Numbered from the stretch's first letter, positions 43,908 to 53,216 are shown. The stretch is DNA of 64,000 bases from Cloacimonetes bacterium UBA5835 (GCA_002432865.1 DJGX01000001.1:1-64000); one strand, 5' to 3'. The notes: generated from the sequence alone by a model not told the origin. A program made the numbers and translations.

Positions 43908-45457
43908 AGTGCTTTTCCTGCCTGAGTGATATAATCAATTTTTATTAAAATAGCGGATAAATAAAACAACCCAAAGGCGACTACGGAAAAAACGGCATCT
44001 CTGATTAATAATTCAATTCTACCCTGAACCGGAAGTATATTGCGTCCTATTACCAATAAAAAGAATATAATAAGGCAAATCAGTAAAGTTTTAGCTATGT
44101 TTCTGATGATTCCAGAAAAAGTTATACCTGGCATTTTCTTTCTAATCAGATAGAGCAAAATAAAATAATTCACACCCGCAGTAATAGATGTGGAAAGAGC
44201 TAAACCGCGATGAGCCATAAATTGCATAAGGATGAAGTTTAAAGTTATATTTAAAGCAACCATAGCTGCAGCAATTTTTACTGGGGTTTTAGTATCTTTA
44301 TGGGCATAAAAAATTGGCGTAATTGTTTGATTCAAACCAAAAAAGACTAAACCCAGAGAATAAAAAATAAGTGCTTGGGAGGTCATCCAAACAGCTCTTT
44401 CATTGAAAGCACCACTCTGAAAAAGAATTCTTACAAAATCTTCGCCTAATGCTAATATAATAGTTGTAACAGGTAACATAATATAAGCAAGATTTAAACC
44501 TGTAAAACGAATACTCTCCGATAGCTCATCATATTTCCCATTAGTTACGCAGCGAGAATAAAAAGGTAAAACTGCTGTTCCAGTAGAAATCCCAAATATA
44601 CCTAACGGCAATTGCATTAAACGGTTACCAAAACTTAATGCTGTAATTGATCCGATGGGTAAAAAAGAAGCCATAAGTGAATCGGCTATCAGATTTATTT
44701 CCCGAATACCTATTCCTATCATACTGGGAATTATGCGTTTCCAAAGCTGAGCAAGAGCTGTAGAACCAAATCTGAAACAAAATGCCCAACGATATCCTAT
44801 TTTTTTTAAGTAAGGAAAATTGACGATTGTTTGTAAAAAACCTCCTACTATCACTCCCCAGCCAGCCCAGATAATTAACTCCTCTCCACTCACTTTTAGA
44901 ACATAATAAGGAATAATGATAGTAGATATCATTCCAACATTAAGTAAAGCGGATGAAAGACCTGTCATAAAGAAATAGTTATGAGAATTGAGAATGGCAA
45001 TGAAAGTAGAGGATAAACCAATGAAAAACAAATAGGGGAAAATTATCCGGGTTAGCTTTATAGCCAGAACAGTAGTTTCAGGAGCCAGTCCAGGATAAAG
45101 ACATTTTACAATTAAAGAGGCAAAAGCTATCCCTAAGATAGTTAGAATTACAAGGATAAGAGTTAAAATACTAAGCAAGTTTAAAGCAAAATCTATCTGT
45201 TTATCTTTTCCATCTTCAATTAAAATCTCATTATAGATAGGTACGAAAGCTGTAGAAAGAGCTCCCTCTCCAAAAAGTCGTCGAAGCAAATTAGGTATAT
45301 TATAACCAACATTAAAAGCATCATTTAAATAGGTAGTACCAAAGAAAAAAGCCATCACTTGATCACGAATCAGACCTAAAATACGGCTGAAAAAAACACC
45401 AATAGACATCACACTGATGTTTTTTGCTAATGTCCGATTCGAGTGTTGAGATTCCAT
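43883..45457 (-). CDS. murJ: lipid II flippase MurJ
   Basis: Moves lipid-linked peptidoglycan precursor across the inner membrane. 524 residues with about 14 membrane helices, the MVF-family N-terminus (ISVMSIGVFFSRILGLIRDQVMAFFFG, then DAFNVGYNIPNLLRRLFGEGALSTAFVPIY) carrying the conserved arginines of the central cavity. It starts directly after the holB stop codon and overlaps uvrC by 25 bases. Complements PBP1A of the neighbouring operon. Confidence 0.95.
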   Translation of the reverse strand: MESQHSNRTLAKNISVMSIGVFFSRILGLIRDQVMAFFFGTTYLNDAFNVGYNIPNLLRRLFGEGALSTAFVPIYNEILIEDGKDKQIDFALNLLSILTLILVILTILGIAFASLIVKCLYPGLAPETTVLAIKLTRIIFPYLFFIGLSSTFIAILNSHNYFFMTGLSSALLNVGMISTIIIPYYVLKVSGEELIIWAGWGVIVGGFLQTIVNFPYLKKIGYRWAFCFRFGSTALAQLWKRIIPSMIGIGIREINLIADSLMASFLPIGSITALSFGNRLMQLPLGIFGISTGTAVLPFYSRCVTNGKYDELSESIRFTGLNLAYIMLPVTTIILALGEDFVRILFQSGAFNERAVWMTSQALIFYSLGLVFFGLNQTITPIFYAHKDTKTPVKIAAAMVALNITLNFILMQFMAHRGLALSTSITAGVNYFILLYLIRKKMPGITFSGIIRNIAKTLLICLIIFFLLVIGRNILPVQGRIELLIRDAVFSVVAFGLFYLSAILIKIDYITQAGKALCKRFLRK

Positions 45458-46570
45458 TTAAGAGTTTAAGAGGTGTTTACAGTTCAAGTACAGATTGGTC
45501 ATAACCAGGTTGAGATTTACATTACCCTCAATTTTACGGTTGAGATCTTCAAGAAACAGTAAAAAATCGTATAGACGATCATCTATACCAGATTTATTTT
45601 CTACCATTGCTTTCAGATCATCTATTTTATCAATATTGGTTATTTCCGCTTCAAAATTAGCATTAAGAGCTCCTAAATCACTGGCAATAATGCGGATATA
45701 TTTCAGTAAATCAATTACCTGATCTTTCTTTTGTTGATCCTTATATGCTTTTGCTAATCCTAAATAGCCCAAATCATCTTTGGTTGCTGCTAAGGCAAAA
45801 ATCTCAAAAGCCCAATTGCGCGATAATGAAACACTGTCTGAAGCAACCCGAATAGCAGTTTTTAAATTGCCTGCACTTATTCGAGAAGCAGTTCTAGCAA
45901 TTGGAGCACTTATTTCAAATTCTGTAGTAAGAATTTCTTCAATAACACTGCGTGTGAGGGGTCTAAAATATATAGGTTGAGTTCGAGAAAGAATTGTAGG
46001 AAGAAGTTTTTGAATTCGTTCAGTAATAAGAATTATAATAGTCCGTTCTGGAGGTTCTTCCAATGTCTTTAGAAATGCGTTAGCCGTAGCTATAGTCATC
46101 ATATCTGCATCTTCCACAATTACAATTCTATATCTTGCTTCGTGAATGGATAGTTCAAAATGTTTGCTAAGCATTGTAATGCTTTCTTTGCGAATTTCAA
46201 TAGTATCCTTGAAGAAAAAATCAGCCCAGGGAGTGTTTACCTTATTCTCAATGTACTTTTGAAACATTTTTAAGGCATCAGAGTTTTTAATCTCACCTTC
46301 AGGACTGAGGTTCAAATTTGGAGTAGGGAAAATATACACAAAATCTGGATGCTCCAGCTGCAGGAATTTATGGCAGGAATCACAATGCCCACAGGGTTTT
46401 AATTCATTTGTTGCCATACAATTTACAGCCATACCAAAATATAGTGCTGTTGTAAATTTGCCCACACCATCACTTCCATAAAAAAGATAAGCCTGGGATA
46501 TTCGCTCATTTTCTATAGCTTTACGCAAAAGCTTGAGAGCGTCTTCTTGTCCTTTTATTTTGTTTATCAT
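45458..46570 (-). CDS. holB: DNA polymerase III delta-prime/clamp-loader subunit
   Basis: AAA+ clamp-loader subunit of 370 residues. P-loop GSDGVGKFTT (about 31-40) is intact, unlike E. coli delta-prime. Zinc-binding cysteines in CGHCDSC plus an upstream Cys (NCMATNELKPC) are typical; VEDADMM is Walker B-like, LKTLEEPPERTI is the clamp-loader motif, and ILSRTQPI replaces the usual SRC arginine-finger motif. The intact Walker A leaves DnaX-like function as an alternative, but no tau/gamma tail is present. ATG directly abuts the GNAT stop codon. Confidence 0.88.
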   Translation of the reverse strand: MINKIKGQEDALKLLRKAIENERISQAYLFYGSDGVGKFTTALYFGMAVNCMATNELKPCGHCDSCHKFLQLEHPDFVYIFPTPNLNLSPEGEIKNSDALKMFQKYIENKVNTPWADFFFKDTIEIRKESITMLSKHFELSIHEARYRIVIVEDADMMTIATANAFLKTLEEPPERTIIILITERIQKLLPTILSRTQPIYFRPLTRSVIEEILTTEFEISAPIARTASRISAGNLKTAIRVASDSVSLSRNWAFEIFALAATKDDLGYLGLAKAYKDQQKKDQVIDLLKYIRIIASDLGALNANFEAEITNIDKIDDLKAMVENKSGIDDRLYDFLLFLEDLNRKIEGNVNLNLVMTNLYLNCKHLLNS

Positions 46571-47176
46571 TTACACAATACTAATTTTACTGCGACCCGC
46601 TTCGTCACTAACACTGTAGGTATATACCTTTTTAATATAAGGACTGGTGAATTCACTGGCAAGCATATCGTAAATAATCACATCATGATATTGACCGGAT
46701 ACAAACATAAATTCTCTTTGCACACCAACCTTTTTAAAGCCAATTTTTTCATAACACCTGATAGCTCGTTTGTTGTAAGCAAGAACAGAAAGATATACAT
46801 TATGCATATTCAACATATTAAATGCAAAATCGAGCAAAAGATTCGTAGCTTCAGAACCTATTCCTTGATTCCAAAAGGTCTTTTCCCCAATAAAAATTCC
46901 TAAAGAGGCATTCCGATGAACATCAGAAACTTGATGTATACCGCAATTTCCAATCACCTTATTAGTATCTTTTTCTACAATTGCAAAAATGCAGTTATTC
47001 TTCATCAATTCACGCAATAACTCACTTTCTTTTTCGATATCTATAACCTGATGAGAGAGGGTTACAAATTGTCCTATTTCCATATCATTCAGCCATTCAG
47101 TATATTTTTCCACATCATCCATAGATACAGGAGAAAGATAACATTTCTCCCCTACAAGTTTACGAAAATACTTCAT
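46571..47176 (-). CDS. GNAT N-acetyltransferase (RimJ/RimL type)
   Basis: 201 residues from ATG 47176, chosen for GGGAG 6 bases upstream. The GNAT fold shows KCYLSPVSMDDVEKYTEWLND at the start, FAIVEKDTNKVIGNCGIHQV, the acetyl-CoA loop GEKTFWNQGIGSEATNLLLDFAF, and NVYLSVLAYNKRAIRCYEKIGFKKVG. This is typical of RimJ/RimL-like enzymes acting on ribosomal proteins, amino-sugars or spermidine; the target is unknown. First gene of the five-gene minus-strand unit. Confidence 0.9.
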   Translation of the reverse strand: MKYFRKLVGEKCYLSPVSMDDVEKYTEWLNDMEIGQFVTLSHQVIDIEKESELLRELMKNNCIFAIVEKDTNKVIGNCGIHQVSDVHRNASLGIFIGEKTFWNQGIGSEATNLLLDFAFNMLNMHNVYLSVLAYNKRAIRCYEKIGFKKVGVQREFMFVSGQYHDVIIYDMLASEFTSPYIKKVYTYSVSDEAGRSKISIV

Positions 47177-47801
47177 TTTATTCTCCCTGTGTTTATACAT
47201 ATTATGGTATTTATAAACTTCTTATGGTATTGATTTCTTAACCTTAGCAAAGTGTCAAGAAGTTTCCGAAATTCTCGTTTCACACCAAAATAAAGATATG
47301 ATTGTTCCATATTTTGGACAAGGACAATGTCTCGCTAAGATATGCCATAATTATTAACCTACCCTTAATATATGTCCAGCAGAACTAGTTGCTACTCAAC
47401 ATCATCTAATAGCATACAATAAATATTGTTCACAAGCAACAACTCATACTCCTATAAATGATATCATTATGATGATCTGTGCATTTCTTGCTTGATTATC
47501 TACAATAGAGCTACACTGAAGCTATTCGGGATTTTGCCAATTAACAGCACCACAACTCCACGACAGCTAACTAAGCAATACATAACTGGCTAAAACAGTA
47601 GAATGCTGATTTAGTAAAAAGGCAATAAAAATGGTGATTATTTTCCCAGAGAGGCTTATAAATCTGTTTTAATAAAAAATATCACCATAAGTTGTCGTAA
47701 TAACAAAACTCTCTTGAGGGTGATCCATCATAGGTTTTTTGCATTTATAAAACGGTATAACTGCTACTATAGTTGTATTGTCCAAAGACTTAAAGCAATA
47801 T

Positions 47802-47855
47802 CTCTATATTTTTATGGAACCCAATTAATGGCATTAACCATAAAAATTTATAGAG
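47802..47855 (+). repeat. large imperfect hairpin with nested palindrome
   Basis: CTCTATATTTTTATGG (47802-47817) pairs with CCATAAAAATTTATAGAG (47838-47855) apart from two unpaired T. The loop contains the palindrome TTAATGGCATTAA (47825-47837). AAGGAGG follows at 47859-47865, but the codons after it give TTG-TAA at once. Confidence 0.5.
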
Positions 47856-48096
47856 CATAAGGAGGAATATTGTAAACATTTTCTTTCCCTCAACTCTATA
47901 TTCTGTGTCAATTTCTTTTAGGCGATTCACTCTTTTTTTATTACAGAGACAAAATCATCTAGATTTATTAGGTAAAACAACTCATTAGTAAGCGACATAT
48001 CATACCTAGTTCTTTTCTCTCTTATAGTTTGTATTACTTTCTCTTATTCCAATCGAATTATTTTGAGCAGTAAATATATGATATATTACACAGTAC

Positions 48097-48102
48097 TTGA
48101 CA
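48097..48102 (+). promoter_or_regulatory. -35-like element of the tRNA-Leu gene
   Basis: TTGACA 48 bases before the tRNA. There is no good -10 at the standard distance; TACAAT at 48133-48138 is too far away. A single transcript could include tig-clpP. Confidence 0.3.
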
Positions 48103-48149
48103 GAAGGCAAGGATCATTTTTTTTGGATTTTTTACAATGAAAAATGGAA

Positions 48150-48235
48150 GCGAAAGTGGCGGAATTGGCAGACGCGCTGGACTTAGGATCCAGTGAGTTA
48201 TACTCATAGGGGTTCAAGTCCCCTCTTTCGCACCA
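48150..48235 (+). tRNA. tRNA-Leu (anticodon UAG)
   Basis: Acceptor GCGAAAG pairs with CTTTCGC, and ACCA is encoded. The anticodon stem CTGGA/TCCAG encloses loop CTTAGGA with anticodon TAG at 48184-48186. A class II variable arm (TGAG/CTCA) and T-arm GGGGTTCAAGTCCCC are present, total 86 bases. It reads CUA and, by wobble, other CUN leucine codons. It lies 31 bases before tig. Confidence 0.97.
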
Positions 48236-48266
48236 ATTTTTTTAATATGATAAACAGGAGTTTCCA

Positions 48267-49559
48267 GTGCAAGTAGAATTTAATCAAATTAATGTTGTAA
48301 TCAAAGAAATTAACATTACAATACCTTCAGACGAAGTTACAAAAGCTTATGAAAAATATCTTGTTAAAATAGCCAAGGAGATAGAAGTTCCTGGTTTTCG
48401 TAAAGGTAAAGCTCCTCTATATATGGTCGAGCGGGTGAATACTGAAAAAATAAAAGAGAATTTTTGTTATGATTATGTTATTGATGTATTTGACAAGGTT
48501 GCTGAAGAAAACCACATAGAATATTTACTTTATCCTGATATAAAAGATCTGCAATGGGAAAAAGGCAACGATATGACGGTTAAGATACAAATTGAACATG
48601 AACCCCAGCTTGAGCTTAAACAAATAGAGGGTTTAACCGTTCCTTATAAACCAGCAATACTGGAAGAAAGTGTAGAAAAATTTATCGCTGATTTAATTGC
48701 TCAAAACACAATAATAAAAGATGTTGAAATAGCTGAAGAAAATGATGAAGTAGAAGTGGAACTAATTGTTCAGAATAACAGTGATACTTATACTGTTTCT
48801 GCTATTTTTTATGCTTGTTCAGAAGATAATGATTATTCAATACCTGCGCTAATTGGGCATAAAATTGGAGATACTCTTTCCGTTATCTTAACTGGTAAAA
48901 AAATTCAAACCAATGCACTGAATGCTGATTTTAATCTTGTTGATGATACTGAATATTCTTGCGAACTATGTATTAATCGGATTAGCAGAAAAGAAATTCC
49001 TGCTCTTGATGATGAATTTGCCAAAGATATGGAATACGATTCATTGGAAGAAATGCGGGCAAAAATAGCTGAAGAGATGAAGTTGAGAATTGAGCATATT
49101 AATATAGACATAGAAAATAACAGTATAATTAATAAATTATTTACAGATAACCCTTTCCCTTTACCTATGAAAACTGTTGAATATCTCGCATTTCAACAAA
49201 TCAGTGATGTTAGTGATGATAACCTAAGGAAGCTTTTACTAAATCGTTATTATTATATGATTATGAACCAAATGGTACAATTATATATAGGTAATGCTCT
49301 TATGAAAGAAAAACCTATTGAATTGACCGATGAGATGGTTGAGGAATATATAAATCATCAAGCTATTATCCAAGATGTAACGGTTGAGGCATATAAAGAA
49401 CATAGTAAAATAGATTTTTCCTCGCAGGACACCCAGAACAGTATAAAAGAGTACTTTATTCTTAGGCAAATTGCCAAAACCTGCGAGTTTGTGATAGAAA
49501 AAGAACCTCCGGAAACAGAAAATACAGAATCCGGAACAGAAAAAATAGAGGAGGAATAA
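48267..49559 (+). CDS. tig: trigger factor
   Basis: Ribosome-bound chaperone of 430 residues. The N-terminal ribosome-binding domain is clear, with the tip motif VPGFRKGKAP (about 42-51) and MVERVN. The middle FKBP-like prolyl isomerase domain (about 150-235) is strongly divergent, keeping only the scaffold around IPALIGHKIGDTLSVIL. The C-terminal helical domain starts near residue 250 (DDEFAKDMEYDSLEEMRAKIAEEM). GTG start with AGGAG six bases upstream. It leads the classical tig-clpP-clpX unit; its stop overlaps clpP as TAATG. Confidence 0.93.
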   Translation: MQVEFNQINVVIKEINITIPSDEVTKAYEKYLVKIAKEIEVPGFRKGKAPLYMVERVNTEKIKENFCYDYVIDVFDKVAEENHIEYLLYPDIKDLQWEKGNDMTVKIQIEHEPQLELKQIEGLTVPYKPAILEESVEKFIADLIAQNTIIKDVEIAEENDEVEVELIVQNNSDTYTVSAIFYACSEDNDYSIPALIGHKIGDTLSVILTGKKIQTNALNADFNLVDDTEYSCELCINRISRKEIPALDDEFAKDMEYDSLEEMRAKIAEEMKLRIEHINIDIENNSIINKLFTDNPFPLPMKTVEYLAFQQISDVSDDNLRKLLLNRYYYMIMNQMVQLYIGNALMKEKPIELTDEMVEEYINHQAIIQDVTVEAYKEHSKIDFSSQDTQNSIKEYFILRQIAKTCEFVIEKEPPETENTESGTEKIEEE

Positions 49560-50143
49560 TGAGCTTTGTCCCTATCGTAATAGAACAAGTTGGCCGTTCT
49601 GAACGTGCTTATGACATTTATTCCCGTTTGCTAAAAGATAGGATCGTTTTTGTTGGGGGAGTTATTGAAGACAATTTGGCAAATACTGTAGTGGCTCAGT
49701 TACTCCATCTGGAAGGAGAAGATCCTGAACGCGATATTTATATGTATATAAATAGTCCCGGTGGTGTTATTTCAGCTGGTCTGGCCATTTATGATACTAT
49801 GCAATATATTAAACCTCGGGTAAGTACTATTTGTATAGGTCAAGCTGCAAGTATGGCTGCTGTTTTACTTGCTGCTGGTGCTCCTGGGAAAAGAACTGCC
49901 CTGCCAAATAGTAGAATTATGATTCATCAACCAATGGGTGGAGCTCAGGGTCAAGCAACTGATATTGAAATTCAAGCTAAAGAAATCCTATATTTACGTG
50001 GACGGATGAATGAAATTTTACACAAGCATAGCGGCCAAACTATAGATAAAATTAGAGAAGATACAGAACGCAATTATTTTATGAGTGCTGAAGAGGCACA
50101 AGAATACGGTATCATTGACGAAGTGATATCGATGCGAAAATAG
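49559..50143 (+). CDS. clpP: ClpP protease subunit with Asn in place of the catalytic Asp
   Basis: Tetradecameric protease core, 194 residues, close to E. coli ClpP throughout. Nucleophile S98 (GQAASMAA) and H123 (MIHQPMGG) are present. The third triad position, Asp171 of mature E. coli ClpP within TERDRF, is N172 here (DTERNYFMSAEEA). Listeria ClpP1 has the same Ser-His-Asn triad and is weakly active alone. No propeptide is evident. Start overlaps the tig stop by one base; AGGAGG precedes it. Works with ClpX encoded next. Confidence 0.95.
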   Translation: MSFVPIVIEQVGRSERAYDIYSRLLKDRIVFVGGVIEDNLANTVVAQLLHLEGEDPERDIYMYINSPGGVISAGLAIYDTMQYIKPRVSTICIGQAASMAAVLLAAGAPGKRTALPNSRIMIHQPMGGAQGQATDIEIQAKEILYLRGRMNEILHKHSGQTIDKIREDTERNYFMSAEEAQEYGIIDEVISMRK

Positions 50144-50144
50144 C

Positions 50145-50171
50145 TTGACTAAATTTTAGCAATCTTATTAT
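50145..50171 (+). promoter_or_regulatory. candidate internal promoter between clpP and clpX
   Basis: TTGACT at 50145-50150 and TATTAT at 50166-50171 with a 15-base spacer, just after the clpP stop codon. It would allow separate clpX transcription. Confidence 0.35.
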
Positions 50172-50176
50172 CAGGT

Positions 50177-50202
50177 ATAGGTGATATCAATATATCACCT
50201 AT
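50177..50202 (+). promoter_or_regulatory. perfect 11-bp palindrome in the clpX leader
   Basis: ATAGGTGATAT (50177-50187), four bases, ATATCACCTAT (50192-50202), followed by GAATTTTT. It could be an operator beside the internal promoter or a weak attenuator; it lies 30 bases before the clpX start. Confidence 0.5.
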
Positions 50203-50232
50203 GAATTTTTAAAATATTAAAAGGAGGAATCC

Positions 50233-51480
50233 TTGGAGAAATACAGAACATTAACCTGCTCATTCTGTGGAAGAGCGGAACATGAAGTAAAAAATTTAAT
50301 AAGAGGAATTGCAGGTAATATCTGTGACGAATGTATTGTTATGTGTCACACTATTATAGATTCCAGTAAAGAGGAAATTTCTCAGGAAGAATTTGATGCT
50401 CCTGTTCCCAGTAGAATAAAAGCTTATCTTGATCAATATGTTATCGGACAAGATAATGCCAAAGAGATTATATCAGTGGCAGTATATAATCATTACAAAC
50501 GCATATTCAAACAGAAATATAAAGATGATATAGATCTGGAAAAAAGCAATATCTTGATGATAGGTCCTACCGGAAGTGGGAAAACTCTTATTGCTCAAAC
50601 TTTGGCAAGATTTTTACAGGTTCCTTTTGCTATTTCTGATGCCACAACTTTAACTGAAGCAGGGTATGTGGGTGAAGATGTAGAAAATATACTTGTCCGC
50701 TTATTACAAAATGCAAATTATGATATTGCTAAAGCGGAACGAGGAATTGTATATATAGATGAAATTGATAAAATAAGCCGTAAATCCGAAACGCCTTCCA
50801 TCACAAGAGATGTTAGTGGTGAAGGAGTTCAACAGGCATTATTGAAGATCTTGGAAGGAACCAAAGTGAATGTCCCTCCAAAAGGTGGACGCAAACATCC
50901 TCAACAGGATTTTATTGAAATGGACACAAAAAACATCCTGTTCATTGCTGGTGGAGCTTTTTTCGGTTTGGAGAAAATTATCAAGGAAAGAATGGATAAA
51001 AAATCAGTCGGCTTTGATGTAGAGCTCGGTAAAAGACAGGATGAAGCTACTATTTTTGATTATACTACCCCCCAAGACCTTTTAAAGTATGGTTTAATTC
51101 CTGAACTGATTGGCAGAATGCCTGTTATTTGTACTTTACATGAACTAAGCGAAGAAGCTTTAGTAGATATTTTAGTGAAACCCAAAAATGCAATCTGTAA
51201 ACAATATCAAAAGTTCTTTGAAATGGATGGAGTCCAGCTGGAATTTACGGAACCAGCTTTAAAAGAAATTGCCAGAACCGCTATCAAACAAAAAACAGGA
51301 GCTCGCGGTTTGCGTTCAATAATGGAAAAATTTATGCTAAAAATTATGTTTAGTATTCCGGATAGGACTGATATTGAAAAGTGTATAATTACTCCTGAGG
51401 TAATAACTAATTCTCAGGAACCTCGATATGAATATATCAAGCCACTTAATTCGCGCAATAAAGTTGCGAACGAAAAATAA
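50233..51480 (+). CDS. clpX: ATP-dependent Clp protease ATPase subunit ClpX
   Basis: AAA+ unfoldase feeding ClpP. 415 residues with the N-terminal zinc-binding domain C9, C12, C31 and C34, Walker A GPTGSGKT (about 112-119), Walker B IVYIDEIDK, the pore loop GYVGED, and the sensor-2 region GARGLRSIMEK. The IGF-type ClpP-binding loop is probably in the ISR... segment but is not obvious by eye. TTG start, supported by a strong AAGGAGG eight bases upstream and by the family N-terminus. Confidence 0.95.
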   Translation: MEKYRTLTCSFCGRAEHEVKNLIRGIAGNICDECIVMCHTIIDSSKEEISQEEFDAPVPSRIKAYLDQYVIGQDNAKEIISVAVYNHYKRIFKQKYKDDIDLEKSNILMIGPTGSGKTLIAQTLARFLQVPFAISDATTLTEAGYVGEDVENILVRLLQNANYDIAKAERGIVYIDEIDKISRKSETPSITRDVSGEGVQQALLKILEGTKVNVPPKGGRKHPQQDFIEMDTKNILFIAGGAFFGLEKIIKERMDKKSVGFDVELGKRQDEATIFDYTTPQDLLKYGLIPELIGRMPVICTLHELSEEALVDILVKPKNAICKQYQKFFEMDGVQLEFTEPALKEIARTAIKQKTGARGLRSIMEKFMLKIMFSIPDRTDIEKCIITPEVITNSQEPRYEYIKPLNSRNKVANEK

Positions 51481-51494
51481 CAGGAGAACCGATA

Positions 51495-52733
51495 ATGACT
51501 TCTGAGGTTACTATTCCGCGCCGTGAAAAATTACTTTCCACTTTAAAGGAAAAAGAAGCACTAATTATCTTTGCAGCAGAGGAAGCAAAACTGGAAAAAT
51601 TCAAGCAGGATAACAACTTCCTGTATTTAACTGGTTTAGACATTCCGGAAGCAATCTATTTTGCTTTCAGAGGACAGAATGGAGCTATAGAGATGCTGTT
51701 TATTCAGCGTGGAGATCCAGAAAAAGAAATTTGGACAGGAGCAAAAATGACAGCTGAAGAAGCAAGCCAAAAATGTGGTCTTAGCCTTCAGAAAATACAC
51801 TATCTGGATGAGTTCTTAAGTATTCTCTCTTTCTACTGTCCAGTAATTGATAAAATTTGGGCTAATATCGGAGAGCAATATTTAGATAAACCACCTACAA
51901 TGCAACTTTTCCGTTTATCTCCAATCCGCGAACGCTATCCTAATATTATTATTGAATCCATTGAAACCATAATTACTCCCTTGCGAAAAATAAAGAGCGA
52001 CTGGGAAATAAAACAGTTACAACGAGCAATCGATATAACTGGTAAAGCTATAATTGATGTTCTGGAGAAGGCAGAAGCCTTGATGATGGAATATGAACTG
52101 GAAGCAATAATGTTCTATCGAATGCAAAGTATGGGAATTAAACACTGGGGTTTTGCTCCAATTATTGGAACTGGAATTAATGCTGCAACTTTGCATTATG
52201 AAAAAAATGAATGCCAGATAGAGAACGGAGATGTAATTCTGATGGATGTGGGAGCTTCCTATTTAAACTACAGTGCAGATATCACTCGTTGCTTTCCTAT
52301 AAATGGGTCTTTTACTGATCGTCAAAAAGAAGTCTATGAAGTAGTTTTGGATGTTCAAAAAAGGGTTATTGAAATGATCAAACCGGGCATTGAACTTTTA
52401 GAACTAAATCAGGTAGCTCGCGATCTTTTAGCGAAGGGAGCAATTGAGCTTGGCTTAATAGATAGAGAAGAAGATATTTATAAATATTATATGCATAGCA
52501 TTAGTCACTTCTTAGGTATGGATACTCATGATGTAGGTAGCCGAAATGCTATTTTAGAAACAGGAAATGTGATCACTGTTGAACCGGGAATCTACATTCC
52601 GGAAGAAAAACTTGGTATCCGTATCGAAGATGATGTTTTAGTAACAGATACTGGTTATTGTGTTCTTTCTCAACATATCCCCAAGGAAATTTCTGAAATA
52701 GAAGAAATCCGTATTAAGGCAATGACGAAATGA
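51495..52733 (+). CDS. pepP: M24 Xaa-Pro aminopeptidase
   Basis: Removes N-terminal residues preceding proline. 412 residues: N-terminal creatinase-like domain (about 1-165), then the pita-bread fold with metal ligands in order: Asp in MDVGASYLNYSADITR (two Asp), His in HSISHFLGMDTHDVG, Glu in VEPGIYIP and Glu in RIEDDVLVT. Cytoplasmic, no signal peptide. Useful for peptide-fermenting metabolism. AGGAG lies before the ATG; it ends in a 4-base overlap with coaD. Confidence 0.92.
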   Translation: MTSEVTIPRREKLLSTLKEKEALIIFAAEEAKLEKFKQDNNFLYLTGLDIPEAIYFAFRGQNGAIEMLFIQRGDPEKEIWTGAKMTAEEASQKCGLSLQKIHYLDEFLSILSFYCPVIDKIWANIGEQYLDKPPTMQLFRLSPIRERYPNIIIESIETIITPLRKIKSDWEIKQLQRAIDITGKAIIDVLEKAEALMMEYELEAIMFYRMQSMGIKHWGFAPIIGTGINAATLHYEKNECQIENGDVILMDVGASYLNYSADITRCFPINGSFTDRQKEVYEVVLDVQKRVIEMIKPGIELLELNQVARDLLAKGAIELGLIDREEDIYKYYMHSISHFLGMDTHDVGSRNAILETGNVITVEPGIYIPEEKLGIRIEDDVLVTDTGYCVLSQHIPKEISEIEEIRIKAMTK

Positions 52734-53212
52734 TGTCTAAAGCAATTTATCCAGGTACTTTTGATCCGATTACTCTGGGTCATATGAATATTTTGGAAAA
52801 GGCCTGCAGTATTTTTGACGAAGTTATTCTTGCTGTGGCTGATTACACTGGTAAGGATAATCTTTTTAGTTTACAGGAACGCTACCAACTCTGTAAAAAA
52901 TCTACAGAACATATCCCTAATGTATCAGTTAGCACTTTTCAAGGATTGTTTGTAGATTACGCTAAAAGCCAAAACTGTAATTTAATGATTAGAGGAATGA
53001 GAGCAGTATCCGATTTTGAATATGAACTATCTTTAGCGTTAACCAATAAAAAACTCAATCCTGAAATAGAGACCCTGTTTTTGGTGCCTTCTTTAAGGTA
53101 TATGTATCTTTCTTCATCAATCATCCGTCAGCTGGCTGCTTTACAAGGTCCGTTGGAAGATTATGTTCCTACCTGTGTTGCTGAAGCTATGAGGGAAAAA
53201 CACTTTAGTTAA
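52730..53212 (+). CDS. coaD: phosphopantetheine adenylyltransferase
   Basis: Penultimate step of coenzyme A synthesis. 160 residues with YPGTFDPITLGHMNIL (the nucleotidyltransferase TxGH), RGMRAVSDFEYELSLALTN and the second motif SSSIIRQLA. The start ATGATG overlaps the pepP stop. Followed after 4 bases by dnaB. Confidence 0.96.
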   Translation: MMSKAIYPGTFDPITLGHMNILEKACSIFDEVILAVADYTGKDNLFSLQERYQLCKKSTEHIPNVSVSTFQGLFVDYAKSQNCNLMIRGMRAVSDFEYELSLALTNKKLNPEIETLFLVPSLRYMYLSSSIIRQLAALQGPLEDYVPTCVAEAMREKHFS

Positions 53213-53216
53213 TATT

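Larger units (their letters stand above)
47177..48149. other. long non-coding region (about 970 bases)
   Basis: No convincing gene. It holds a TTGACA for the GNAT operon (minus strand, 47258-47253), a structured inverted repeat at 47802-47855 followed by an orphan AAGGAGG, and the tRNA promoter-like TTGACA at 48097. The base composition and scattered stops suggest decayed or regulatory sequence. No RNA family was recognised. Confidence 0.5.

Noticed and set aside
46547..46903. 118-codon plus-strand frame
   Set aside because: Antisense to the GNAT gene, with no ribosome site and no recognisable domain.
47859..47990. 39-codon frame beginning with ATT after AAGGAGG
   Set aside because: ATT is an exceptional start and the spacing is too short; left only as a finding on the structured element.
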